Source: Mucidula mucida
Lineage: Eukaryota > Basidiomycota > Agaricomycetes > Agaricales > Physalacriaceae
Assembly: GCA_015501055.1 (NCBI GenBank)
Contig: JADNYV010000280.1
Coordinates: 1-45,135 of the forward strand
Direction: 5' to 3'
DNA: 45,135 nt
In this document: positions 1 to 9,167 of the stretch, piece by piece
Position numbering within the stretch: position 1 is the first letter of the stretch
Layout of the letters: every line of letters begins with the position of its first letter
Notes under the pieces: model-generated
What the model saw: only the letters and a program-made list of their open reading frames with translations
The model's database searches: none
What the model was told of the DNA's origin: nothing
Translations under genes and position numbers: made by a program

Positions 1-1112
1 AGTCGACGCTGGAGGAGGCACGTAGGCTTGGAGAGCAGGACCGCGCGTCGTTTTGTCATATGCGTAAGTCGCGTCTTCACCATTTAGATACTTGTGAAGA
101 ACGCGTACGCCGGTGCTTTTGGGGTCATCAAACGGCGTGGATTCCCGTACTGGTCGTGCTACGCGAAGATTGGCCTGCGGCTCGCGTGTCGGGACTGGAC
201 GTGATGCGACCACTGCTGCCGCTGCCGCTGGCTCTGGCGGTCCGGACTCGTCATCAGAAAGAAAGAGACTCTGATACGCTGTGGGTGGTGCGGCAGGAGA
301 AGGAGGAAGAGATGCGCCAATGCCAGAATCGTTATCGTTAGCTGCGAATGCGCTGGAAAGGGCGTCAACGACACTTCCTGTGAAGGCAGCCTCATTGTGT
401 GAGAGAAGCTGTGATTCCTCTGCGTTCGTCTTGTCTGCCGCCTCTGTCTCATTCGTGGTATCCTGGTTTGTGGAAAGGGTATCGTGGCTGAAACTCTCAG
501 CATCATTTTCCGTTATGCCGGAATCCGAGGTGCCTTGCATATAGTCATCCCAGACAACTTCCGGGCTGATTAGTTCAAGCACATTCTCATCAATGTGACG
601 ATGTTCGTCCTCTGTAGTCGGTGCATTTGGAGTATCCAGTGCAGACCGAACAGCAGGGCGGGAGAGTGAAGCATCTCTGGTGACTGAGACCGCCGGAGGA
701 TTGTCTTGATCAAATAGCGCTCTTCGTACACTGGCCACGTCGCCAGAAACTGCCAAAGATTCATCTTCCACAAATGTTGGTTTATCACCGACCGAGTCAT
801 ACTCATCACTAGTGACAAGATTCAAGAAGTGTGCATTAGGCTTTGCGACTGTTGCGGGCCAGGTGTTCGTAGTGCGGGAATTAGAATTCCTTGCATTTGA
901 CGCCTGCTTTGAAGGTGTCCGTTGCGTAATCTGCCGAGGAACAATGGCACCCGAAAACTTGGATGGTGAAGTATTCGAACATGAACGCGAATTGCCGGAA
1001 GGTTCTATGGCATCTCGGGCTGAGTTGGGTGAAGGTGTTCCCCACATCGTATCTTCTTTGCCCACTGAGCGGATCAGGTTGACATCTATGGCTATGAGTA
1101 CAGTGAGTGTAA
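1..1112 (-). CDS. C-terminal part of an unrecognised disordered protein (partial)
   Basis: An uninterrupted minus-strand reading frame runs from about 1112 off the left edge. It encodes roughly 370 residues rich in Ser, Thr, Asn, Asp, Glu, Pro and Ala, with acidic stretches and an Ala-Pro run near residues encoded at 215-250. This is typical of a disordered regulatory or scaffold protein, and I recognise no domain. The 5' limit is uncertain. A pyrimidine-rich stretch ending CTACAG at about 1113 looks like a splice acceptor, so upstream exons may exist. Alternatively the open frame continues to an ATG at 1158, or starts at the ATG at 1047. An LTR begins at 1210, only 52 nt upstream of the 1158 ATG, so the original 5' exons may have been separated from this exon by the insertion. 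Codon use looks like the host genes, not like the degenerate retroelement. Function unknown. Confidence 0.6.
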
Positions 1113-1209
1113 CTGTAGAGGAAGAAATGTTATAGATGGAAGAACACATACAAGGCATTGCAGATGCAACAATGTTTGAAGTGTAATAATTGCTGTCAAG
1201 GACGGAGTC

Positions 1210-1734
1210 TGTTAGCGACTGACTATAGCCACAAGACTAAACCAGGTACCACAGAGAAACCTTGAGGAAAGAAAGTGTTTGCGTTGTTGGACTATGCTAG
1301 GCCAGGTGTATAAACAAGATCGGAACTAAAGTACAATGATGCTACGCTACTGCTTATATACTAGTAAGTCTGTGTTTGGGACTCCTTGTCCATACATGTT
1401 TCCGCTAGGGATGCTCCACACCCTTGACCTAGTGTTGTATGCTACTAGTCCATGAAACCATTAAATACGGGTGGTAACTGCATGTAAGTAATAATACTGA
1501 AACGACCATGTGTGCTATGAGTGTTGACGGTGTGTATACAATAGAAAGTCCATGAGGTGTCGGCATGTATGATGTCATTCGTGTGTTTGGCATGTGTCCG
1601 GCATGAGTATGGCTTTGGTAATGAAAAGGAGTATGATTGGTGACAAAACAGATGATGAAACAGTTTGTTGATAAGACAAGCCCAGATAAGATATGATGAG
1701 ATGTGAAAAATGTGAAAATATGGCAATCATAACA
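1210..1734 (-). repeat. 3' LTR of element A
   Basis: On the plus strand it starts TGTTAG and ends ATAACA, so it has the TG...CA ends and a short TGTTA/TAACA inverted repeat expected of an LTR. It matches 6733-7260 along its whole length. By eye I count about 40 substitutions and a 4-nt indel between the two copies, with nearly all substitutions being transitions. It contains the same TATA box (1353-1360) and predicted start region (1316-1330) as the 5' LTR, so it could fire toward the disordered-protein exon on its left. Confidence 0.93.
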
Positions 1735-1747
1735 TCACCCCCTCCTT
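1735..1747 (-). promoter_or_regulatory. Polypurine tract of element A
   Basis: In the element's sense (minus) orientation, a purine run of the form AAGGAGGGGGTGA lies directly against the 3' LTR. This is where the RNase H-resistant primer for plus-strand DNA synthesis sits in LTR elements. It is seen directly in sequence; the role comes from the family. Confidence 0.75.
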
Positions 1748-2476
1748 AGGGCGCAAGTTCCATTCTGTGCCAGAGTCGTTCCATAAGGGCTGCAGAGGGT
1801 AGCTTAACATTGAGGGGTTTGGTGTCGGACGGTGGCATGGGCCGGAATAAATGTGATGGAAATTGCGACATGGGAACTTCAATTCGAGCAAGCACAGGTG
1901 GCTTCGGCTTGTTCGGATACTGTTGGTGAAATTTGCTAATGGCTTCGTCGGCATTCTTAAGATTGCATGCCGGTTCCCATGTCTGTTTGTGTGTGCCATA
2001 ACCCTTCCAGTGAACCTTGTATTGGAAATCCCCTCGGTACTTCCGGGAGTTAACCACTTTTGCAACCTCCCATTCCGGCTTGTCTCCTTCTAGCACAGGT
2101 GGTGGCGCGTATCTCGGGGTTGTGTTGGAAATTGCGGCTTGTGGTAAGGCGTCAATAGGGCCTCGTTGAACATGGGATGGATGCTTTTCCACATGTGAGG
2201 AATCTGAAGCTTGTAAGAGCTCGTCCCAACTTTCTTGATCACCTTGAACGGCCCGAAGCGTTTGTCATCAAGCTTCTTCATTGGTCTATCCGTACTGAGA
2301 TTTGTCCCTTCCAGCCATACTTTGTTGCCTTCCTTGTACTTCACTGCCTCTGTTTGCTTCCTGTCATAAAACCGCTTCATGTCCTCCTTCGCCATCTTTA
2401 ATGCTGATCTGACTTCGTCCCACGTCTTTTTCATTTTGTCAGCAAACTCCTGCGCAGTCTCATTTCTCAATGTCAT
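1746..2476 (-). pseudogene. Element A integrase C-terminus and chromodomain
   Basis: Two overlapping minus-strand frames (2476-2090 and 2192-1746) together cover the end of Pol. The first has the coiled N-terminal stretch and GPF/Y-type module (DKRFGPFKVIKKVG...YKLQIP...HPMFNEALLTPYH) that follows integrase catalytic domains. The second has a chromodomain: VAKVVNSRKYRGDFQYKVHW, then KGYG, TWEPACNL and a terminal helix. The change of frame near 2100-2180 breaks the original single ORF. Chromodomains of chromoviruses are thought to target integration to marked chromatin. Here the domain is intact as peptide but detached from a functional integrase. Confidence 0.85.
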
Positions 2477-3112
2477 CTTTGGAGCGGTGCCTTTGTATGA
2501 GTGCCTGCCAATGTCTGCAAAGAATGGAGTAACTTTGGTTGCTGAGTGTACCCAATTGTTATAGACAAATTCGGCAGAGGGTAACCATTTGTATCAGTCG
2601 CTCTAATGGTAGTTGACAAATAACCGTAAAAAATGCTCTCTCTTGGTTCAACCGTTCCGTTTGCCCATTTGCCTGGAGGTGATATGCCATTGTGAAGTTT
2701 CCTTTTATGCCCAACAATGTTTTTGTTATCTTTTTCCCCCTTCTTAAGGCCTGTCATCCCTGACAAGGCATCAGCTTTTCCCATTATTTTCCCCAGTTTA
2801 TGAATCATCTGTATGTCATATTCCGCCAACTCCGTAACCCATTGTGCCTGTCTCCAATTCACTTTCTGCGGCTTCCGGAAGTACTGAAGATTTTGATAAT
2901 CAGTGAAAACCTCCACTGTATCCTTAGCGCCTAGGAGATATTGCCTCCAGTCGTCAATCGAGTCCACAATAGCCATCATCTCTTTGTTGTAGATCTCATA
3001 ATTGTGCTCCACTTCGTTCAGCGCGCGAGACCAAAAGGCTACTGGTCTCCATTTTCTGTCAACAAACTGGGAAAGTATAGCCCCATTAGCATAGTTCGAG
3101 GAGTCCGCCTCA
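2473..3112 (-). pseudogene. Element A RNase H plus integrase remnant with core deletion
   Basis: The minus-strand frame 3012-2473 begins with the RNase H segment: HNYEIYNKEMMAIVDSIDDW, the QNLQYF motif and the WVTELAEYDIQMIHKLGKIM tail with KADALSG. About 40 codons later the sequence jumps, in another frame, to the end of the integrase core (AYHLQANGQTERLNQE at about 2648-2692). The zinc-binding HHCC module and the first catalytic Asp residues, normally several hundred bases, are absent. In the downstream Pol frame, CAT-TAG and GAC-TGA stops replace sense codons near 2600-2615. This is a deletion plus nonsense decay, so the element lost the ability to integrate. Confidence 0.8.
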
Positions 3113-3114
3113 AC

Positions 3115-4368
3115 TCAAAACTTGCCATTGTCGCATGGTACGATCAGAACGGGTTCTTCCGTCATCCTCCATTTCAACTCCTCAAACGCCTTGTGCCGCT
3201 CTATGCCCCAGACCCACTCACTCTTCTTGGTTAGCGACATTAATGGCTTTGCGACTCCCGCTAATCCCCAGATGAAATGTCGGTAGAAATTGCAGAAGCC
3301 CAGAAATGACTGTACTTCCTTCTTCTTTGTTGGTTCCTTCCATTCCTTCACTACAGCCACTTTTGCCGAATTCATCTTCACTTCTCCTCCTCCAACAATC
3401 ACTCCCAGGTAATCTACTTTGTGTGCCTCTAAACTACATTTTTTGGGTTCTAAATACAGCTTATTTACTTGTAATATCTCTAGTACCCTTCGTACAATAC
3501 TGTAGCGTTTTGACCGTAACTTCACAGCCTGTGACCCATTATGGTCTGAAGTTACAGCGAACAGCTTCACAGACCCTTAAATTGCCTTTTTTGGACAGTT
3601 CTGCTTATAGTGGGACCTGAAATTTCCTTATTTGGAGGCTCGTGCCTGACCAAAGTGGTCCGTGACCCGTTATGATGTATATATAGCTTCACTTCAAAGA
3701 CCCCCGTGACCCGTTATGTGAATTTGCGGTCGAAACACTACAGTATGTCTGTGCTCCTTAAAAGTGTTCGTAAAGATAAGTATATTGTCCAGGTAAACTA
3801 TAATATGTCCATTGTTAATTAACTCCTTCAAGATGTGATTCATGAACGATTGGAACATTGCCGGCGAGTTTGTGAGTCCGAAGAACATTACCAATAGCTT
3901 GAACAGCCCCCGATTTGTTCTAAACGCCGCTTTCCACTCATCACTGTCTTTGATCCAAATGTTATTGTAACCCCATCAGACATCCATCTTTGTAAACCAC
4001 TTTGCTCCCTTTAGCTTGTCAATAAGCTCCTGGATCAACGGCAAGAGATATCAGTTCTTGATTGTCATGTTGTTCAGCTTCCAATAATCCTGTACTGGCT
4101 GAAGGCTTCCGTCCTTCTTCCAAACAAAGAAGAATGGTGATGCCATGGGTAAAATTAATGGCCATATATGTCCCATCTATATGTTTTCCTCCAAGAACTC
4201 ATCTAGCGACTTTTGCTCTGATGGACTGAGGGGATATACCTTGCAGTCAACCGGCTTGGAACCAGATGTAAGTTCTATTGCGTGGTCCCAGGGTCTTCGT
4301 TCCGGTAACTTATCAAAGTCTGCCTTGCTAAATACATTGGAAAATTTCTTAATGTAAGGTGCAGCCAC
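3115..4368 (-). pseudogene. Element A reverse transcriptase, interrupted
   Basis: Minus-strand fragments 4368-4177, 3894-3743 and 3500-3115 read as a Ty3/Gypsy reverse transcriptase: ELTSGSKPVDCKVYPLSPSE at the start, MVMFFGLTNSPAMFQSFMNH (the FGLTNAP motif), VYLDNILIF (the YxDD active site changed to YLDN at 3784-3786) and FLGFCNFYRHFIWG. Frames change several times and stops occur between 3900 and 4170. A 244-bp TA-flanked element (3500-3743) splits the domain between the active-site motif and the thumb. Without it the reading frame joins exactly. Confidence 0.85.
3500..3743. mobile_element. 244-bp Tc1/mariner-type MITE inside element A
   Basis: The ends are inverted repeats of about 28 bp with a few mismatches (CTGTAGCGTTTTGACCGTAA on the left; the complement of the right end reads CTGTAGTGTTTCGACCGCAA). 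The element is flanked by TA on both sides (3498-3499 and 3744-3745), as for Tc1/mariner insertions. It has no coding capacity. Removing it with one TA restores an uninterrupted RT reading (EHRHIVRRVLE), which shows this was a clean insertion into element A. Confidence 0.85.
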
Positions 4369-4589
4369 GGATGAAGGCTGTTATGATCTCAGCTTTTCAT
4401 CGCTTTTGCGATAGTTGTCCCAGTCTATCCAAAACAACTGTTCTCCCTCTTCCAGCTTCTCTTCCGCGTCTTCTCCTTCATCTTCTGGTGAATTGTACTC
4501 GGGCAAATAGCCGCAGCAATCTGGGCATCAATCAAAAGTCAACGTGAATTCAGTCCAGTTGATCGTGGGGTTGTAATATCGTAACCAAT

Positions 4590-4982
4590 CTAACCCCAAA
4601 AAGATGCTTGTTTTGCCAAGGTTGGTAACAGCCAACTCAATCTTTTTGCATAATTGCTAATCTTCATCCAAACCTCCACAAAACCTTCAATCGCTCCTCC
4701 CTTGTTTAGGGTTCCATCCACATTATAGATAGGGAGTTTGACTGGTAACTCCTTTATCGGGAGTCTGTTCTTCTTGACAAATTCTTTATTAATGTAAGAA
4801 CCCGTTGCTCCACTGTTGAGGAGGGCACTTGTTTCCCATTTGGAGCCTGTGTGCACGCTCTCTATGGTTACTTGAAGTTTCATGTCTTGCCTCTTTGTTC
4901 CTCTGATGTACTTCCTCAAACTTTTTAACTCTTTCACAACTTCCACCGCAGCTTTCTTTGTCAACGCTCTAATCGCCATCAC
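4590..4982 (-). pseudogene. Element A aspartic protease region
   Basis: A 130-codon minus-strand frame has the retropepsin-type signature SALLNSGATGSYINKEFV. The catalytic motif would be D(S/T)G, but here it is NSG: codon AAC at 4815-4817 follows a CTC, so the change is a CpG to CpA transition from GAC. The frame lies between the Gag zinc knuckle and RT, as expected for Pol order. The protease is predicted inactive. Confidence 0.75.
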
Positions 4983-5228
4983 CTTCTCTTCTGTTGCTTC
5001 TCTCTCTCTGCTCCGGCATCCATGCTCTCAAAATTCCCACTGCTCTCGACACTTCGTCCTCTCTTAGCCGTTGTGTGATCCACTCAGGTGTATTTGGCGT
5101 AAATCTTTCTTTCGCAGGTTTTGTTGGTGAAGTTGTTGATGATATTTTAGATGTTTCAGTATCTGTACTGTAAATAGATTCTGCATCTGACAACCCTTCC
5201 CTTGATGATTGCTCCGGCAGGATTGCGT

Positions 5229-6140
5229 CTACTGTGGGAGCTTCGCAAAACCCAACTCTTTGGCCAACTTCTCCTTCTTCTTGTTGTTTATTTCGGTCCA
5301 CAGACCCTGAATCTGCTGGGGTCTACCCTTCTTAGGACAGAACCTGCTAATGTGGCCTTGTTCGCCACAGCTGAAGCAAAGTCCCCTTCTTTGTGCATTA
5401 TCAATGTCTATCAGCCTGCCGGCTCCTCCATAGGTAACATCAGTAGCATTTTGTTGTGTGGTTGGCTGCAGAGGTGGGGTTGCTGGATTGACTCTCAATG
5501 GAGTTGCCTGCGGAGCCTGGGGCCGGGACTGCATTCCAGGCCTCTTGCTTGTCATCTGCCATCTCCACAACTGATCAATCTGAATGATCTGTTTCTTCCA
5601 TTCTCTGTAGTCTTCCGGCAACCCATCTTGGCTACCATAGATCTGGTTGATGATCTTCTTGTTGACATTGGTCTCGAGAAGCTGTACAATGTATGTGTTA
5701 TTCTTTAAATATCCTGCCTAAGTGATCAGGATCTCAAACTTCTGGAAAGAATCTTTGGCGGTGTCTTGCCCTTGGCGCAACCGCTCAATCTGGTCTTGCG
5801 TGTCCCGCACAAGGTTGGAATCAACAAATTGCTCCTTCAAATGTTCCTTGAACTGCGCCCAGGAAATCCTTCATTCCTCTCTTGATTTGCTGAAGTTCTG
5901 GTCCGTGTAGTTCTGGACCCATGCATTAATGTGATCTCCTCAAATGTAGGAGAGAACAACATTGATCCTTTCGGAGTCAGATGTGATATTGTTCTTCTTA
6001 TCATGGATGTATGTGAACATCAATTGCCACCAGCTCTTGTACTTGGTCTTGTCCCCGCCATAGTCGTAAGGCTTATTAACAAGGGATTAGCCTTTGGGTT
6101 TGGCATCATGATGACCGGACTCAGGTGCTTTGCTGGGCAT
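5229..6140 (-). pseudogene. Element A Gag (nucleocapsid) with CCHC zinc knuckle
   Basis: Starting from a plausible ATG at 6140 (minus strand), the frame encodes a Gag-like protein (DGDKTKYK-type capsid segment, WAQFKEHLKEQFVD, LPEDYREWKKQIIQIDQLWR). It ends with a zinc knuckle CFSCGEQGHISRFC (CX2CX4HX4C) near 5340-5385. At least three in-frame stops interrupt the first half (about 5700-5960), so it is not expressed as one protein. Downstream the frame shifts repeatedly into the protease region. Tf1-type elements usually carry Gag and Pol in one ORF; that arrangement was probably ancestral here. Confidence 0.8.
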
Positions 6141-6718
6141 GGTGAATTGGGGTGATGGGGTTGGAGAGTGAAAGGGTGATAATGGGGGTATGGGTGATGC
6201 AGGTTTAGATGAATTGAGTGAGGGGATAGAGGTTTGGATGAATAAGGAGGATTTGCCTAGATCTGCAAGAGAATCCAGAACTTGATAGGGTGGGGAATGA
6301 TGATGTGTATCATAAGGTAAGTAAAGTAGGTAGATATTGTAACTGTCTACGCTATTTTTACCGACTACTAACTACGGAGCCCAAGAGCTCACTACAAGTT
6401 CACAATTGCCCAGCCGACATCCCTCTGGTGTGAGGTAAGCCAAAGTTTTCCTGGGAACGGGGATTGACCCATAAACAGCGCCCACTGAAGTGCAACTGCC
6501 AAAAGTTCGTTCTTGTGAGAGCGGCTACTTCCAGCACCCAAGGCAGTTATCTCTAACTGTTAGCCGGCACAACTGGGACCAATACACATATATGTGGACG
6601 TGCGCTGGAATTAGAAATCCGTCAATCTGTAAACGGGGAAAGGGAGTTGGGAAGTGTGCAATGATCAAACAGCGAAGTGCTGATCGACGATCAGGGATGT
6701 GTGGTAGGTGGTCAAAGG

Positions 6719-6731
6719 TAGTTCCGATCTT
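6719..6731 (-). promoter_or_regulatory. Self-priming type primer-binding site of element A
   Basis: Immediately inside the 5' LTR (one base from its end at 6733), the sense strand reads AAGATCGGAACTA. It does not resemble a tRNA 3'-end complement (no TGG start). It is perfectly complementary over 13 nt to the element's own LTR at 6839-6851, which lies at the predicted 5' end of the genomic RNA. This is the arrangement used by Tf1/sushi elements, where the RNA 5' end folds back to prime reverse transcription. Confidence 0.8.
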
Positions 6732-6732
6732 C

Positions 6733-7260
6733 TGTTAGCGACTGACTATAGCCATGAGACTAAACCAGGTACCACAGAGAAACCTTGAGGAAAGAAAGTG
6801 TTCACATTGTTGGACTATGCTAGGCCAGGTGTATAAACAAGATCGGAACTAAAGTACAATGATACTATGCTACTGCTTATATACTAGTAAGTCTGTGTTT
6901 GGGACTCCTTGTCCATACATGTTTCCGCTAGGGATGCTCCATGCCCTTGATCTAGTGTTGTATGCTACTAGCCCTTGAAACCATTAAATACGAGTGGTAA
7001 CTGCATGTAAGTAATAATACTGAAACGACCATGTATGCTACAAGTGTCGGTGATGTGTATACAATAGGAAGTCTGTGAGGTATCAGCATGTATGATGTCA
7101 TCCATGTGTTTGGCGTGTGTTCAACATGAGTACGGCTTCGGTAATGAAAAGAAGTATGATTGATGACAAAACGGATAATGAAACAGTTCGTTGGTTGATA
7201 AGACAAGCCCCCAATAAGATATGATAAGATGTGAAAATGTGAAAATATGGCAATTCATAA
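6733..7260 (-). repeat. 5' LTR of element A (distal terminus truncated)
   Basis: Matches the LTR at 1210-1734 but ends CAATTCATAA at 7260 instead of ATAACA, so the last bases of the terminus are missing. Sequence of a different Gypsy element follows directly. In the sense direction it holds a TATA box and the predicted RNA start, then the segment complementary to the primer-binding site. Confidence 0.9.
6876..6883 (-). promoter_or_regulatory. TATA box of the element A LTR promoter
   Basis: The minus strand reads TATATAAG. It lies 30 nt upstream of TTTAGTTCCGATCTT (6853 downward), the segment that pairs with the primer-binding site. That spacing is what a TATA box needs to start RNA at the base that serves as the self-primer. 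The same box is present in the other LTR at 1353-1360. Confidence 0.65.
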
Positions 7261-7515
7261 GAGGTTTAGTGGGGGAAAGAAGCGCGGCTGATATCTGTGG
7301 AGAAGTTTGAAGGGGGATTTGCCCATGGCAGAGTGAACATGGGTGTTGTGGAAGAATTCGGCATACGGCAGGTGCTTGACCCAGTCGTCTTGTCAGTAGT
7401 TGCAAAAGACGTGTAGGTATTGTTTGAGCTCCTAGTTGTAGCGCTTGGTTTCACCATCTGTCTGGGAATGATAAGCCGTACTAAGCACAGAGGTGATGCC
7501 AAGCTTAGCGTGAAT

Positions 7516-8166
7516 TAGAGACCTCAACAAGTTTCCGGGTCACGCAGAAACTCGAGTACTTGATCCGGCCGGGGATCTCGGCTACTCGACTCGTTTGATC
7601 CGCGGATCAATAGTGAGTTGGGTCATAAACAAATCGCGAGTAGGGCATCTGAGCAGTGAGTACTTGTTACGAGTACTCGCACTTACTCGCACCTAATTGT
7701 AGTATTGATGATCAGTCTAGCTACATCGACGGATGTTGAACGGATGTTTTTGGTGGCCGGCTTAACGGTCACCAAACATTGTTTCAACCTTTCGGATGAG
7801 TCTGTTTGCACCTGTGTCGTGTTGAAGGATTGGTTTAAGTCAGGCCTTGTGCCTATTGAGCAAGTAATTTGGATTTTCAACGAAAAAGCCGCACGGAAAG
7901 GTAAATCTGATGAGTAGTTATTACAAAGTGGTTGTTTATCTACAGTTTTATTACAATATTATGTAGCTTGATCCGCAAGTATTTGCGACTCGTTACTGAT
8001 CCGGATTGTCTTTGACTACTTGCCAAACTCGCAAGTACTCGACTCGTTTGACCCGCAAGTCAGCGCGGATCGAGTAAGTTCCGGATCACGAGTATGCCCT
8101 TTCGGCCTCAAGTACTCGGCTCTCGGATCGCGGGTCTGATCTGAGTATTACTCGTTAAGGTCTCTA
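7516..8166. mobile_element. 651-bp non-autonomous hAT element
   Basis: The ends are inverted (TAGAGACCTCAACAAG on the left; TAGAGACCTTAACGAG as the complement of the right). The element is bounded by a perfect 8-bp target duplication GCGTGAAT (7508-7515 and 8167-8174). An 8-bp duplication and TAGAG-type ends are the hAT signature. Subterminal CG-rich motifs recur, for example TACTCGACTCGTTTGA at 7583-7598 and 8036-8051, likely transposase-binding sites. Removing the element and one duplication rejoins the element B integrase frame. It retains only the C-terminal end of a transposase, so it depends on a transposase made elsewhere. Confidence 0.92.
7705..7917 (+). pseudogene. hAT transposase C-terminal dimerisation fragment
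   Basis: A 70-residue plus-strand frame reads LATSTDVERMFLVAGLTVTK, then NLSDESV and WFKSGLVP. This is the conserved C-terminal hATC dimerisation block of fungal hAT transposases. The BED finger and the catalytic DDE region are absent, so the 651-bp element is an internal-deletion derivative of a larger autonomous transposon. It sits inside the element and opposite in orientation to the host Gypsy sequence. Confidence 0.85.
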
Positions 8167-8783
8167 GCGTGAATAGCCTGCATAACCTTGCTAGCAAACT
8201 GGGGGCCTCGGTTGGAGATCATCTTGTCCCAAAGACTGTAACATTGGAAGGTATCTTCCAGCAGTATATTCATTGTGCCATCTGCGTCAATGGTCTTGCG
8301 ACATGAAGATACAATCACACCCTTTATGAGTTGGTCAACAACGCAGTGGATGATGTTATAACCTTTACATTTCCGGAGGTTGGTAATGAAGTTGGTTGTG
8401 ATGATGCTAAAGGGACATTTAGGGATCTTGTTAGGAACAAGCGGAACATGGGCGGGATGGTTGCTGGGTTTTGTCATCTAACAGGTAGCGCAGCCATTGA
8501 TATAATCTCAAACAAAGACTGACATGCCTGGCCACCAGAACTCTTGACTGAGAAGCTTGTATGTCTTGAAGCATCCTGGGTGTCCGGGGGCAACGAGGTC
8601 GTGGTGCATTTTGACTATGTCACATTGAAGTTTAAGGTTGTTTAAAATATAGACCTTGCCTCAGAAGAGGACAATGCCATCTTTATAGTTTCACTCCTGT
8701 AGGTGTTTAACCAGCGAACGAGGACCATTTTTAAGCATTATGTCTAATGCACTACAGACTTCAACATCCTTATTTGGACATTC

Positions 8784-9167
8784 TTAAATATGTCTCCTCA
8801 ACTCTGCATCTCCAATAGCGGTAACCGCACCCGGCTGTGTTGCCCAAATCCGAAAGAATTTAGGATCTAGTAATACTTGGTTTGAGTTATCCTCCTTAAC
8901 CCCCTCTTCATGATCTGCACAGCGGGAGAGCAGGTTGCTGTGATTAGACATTCCAGGTTTGTAAGTCAGGGTGTAGTTGAAGCGGGTGAGGAATAGGGCC
9001 CATTGTGCCTGGCGGCGGCTTAGTTTCTGTAAATTGGTGAAGTACTCAAGGTTCTTGTAATTGGTGATGATATCTACCAGGTTGGTTGTGTAGTCGGAGA
9101 CGTCAACTTTAACAAGATAGGATTTATTAGGATCAGGCATGACTAGAATAGGAGAGGAGATAAACAC
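8784..9167 (-). pseudogene. Element B RNase H domain
   Basis: The minus-strand frame has ILVMPDPNKSYLVKVDVSDY, then NYKNLEYFTNLQKLSRRQAQ, WALFLTRFNYTLTYKPG and the NHSNLLSR (usually KADALSR/NxADALSR) end motif. This is the Ty3/Gypsy RNase H block between RT and integrase. The ETNYPIYDKELLAI part expected in the middle is missing: the frame jumps from the first Asp block to NYKNLEYF, so it is internally deleted. Confidence 0.75.

Larger units (their letters stand above)
1210..7260 (-). mobile_element. Decayed Ty3/Gypsy LTR retrotransposon (chromovirus), element A
   Basis: Two about 525-bp direct repeats (1210-1734 and 6733-7260) flank an internal region. On the minus strand that region reads Gag with a CCHC knuckle, aspartic protease, reverse transcriptase, RNase H, an integrase remnant and a C-terminal chromodomain. 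This order and the chromodomain define chromoviruses of the Tf1/sushi type. The primer-binding site is complementary to the element's own LTR (self-priming), another Tf1/sushi trait. The element cannot be autonomous: there are many in-frame stops (TGA and TAG replacing Trp/Gln-type codons), frameshifts, Asp-to-Asn changes in the protease and RT active sites, loss of most of the integrase core, and a 244-bp insertion in RT. No matching target duplication is visible: the bases before 1210 (GAGTC) do not recur after 7260, where a different Gypsy relic begins abruptly. Confidence 0.92.
7261..8477 (-). pseudogene. Element B integrase core, split by an hAT insertion
   Basis: The minus-strand frame 8477-8167 contains HVPLVPNKIPKCPFSIITTN and FITNL (first catalytic Asp read as Asn at 8391-8393), then SNRGPQFAS (second catalytic Asp also Asn at 8211-8213). 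After the hAT element the same frame resumes with IHAKLGITSVLSTAYHSQTD and G(E)TKR, containing the third acidic position, and runs to the truncation at 7261. Both Asn codons follow a C, so both are CpG to CpA changes. It is inactive on sequence grounds. Confidence 0.8.

Noticed and set aside
159..506. A 115-residue minus-strand frame
   Set aside because: It overlaps the longer open frame of the disordered protein in another phase and has low-complexity His/Arg-rich content; a shadow.
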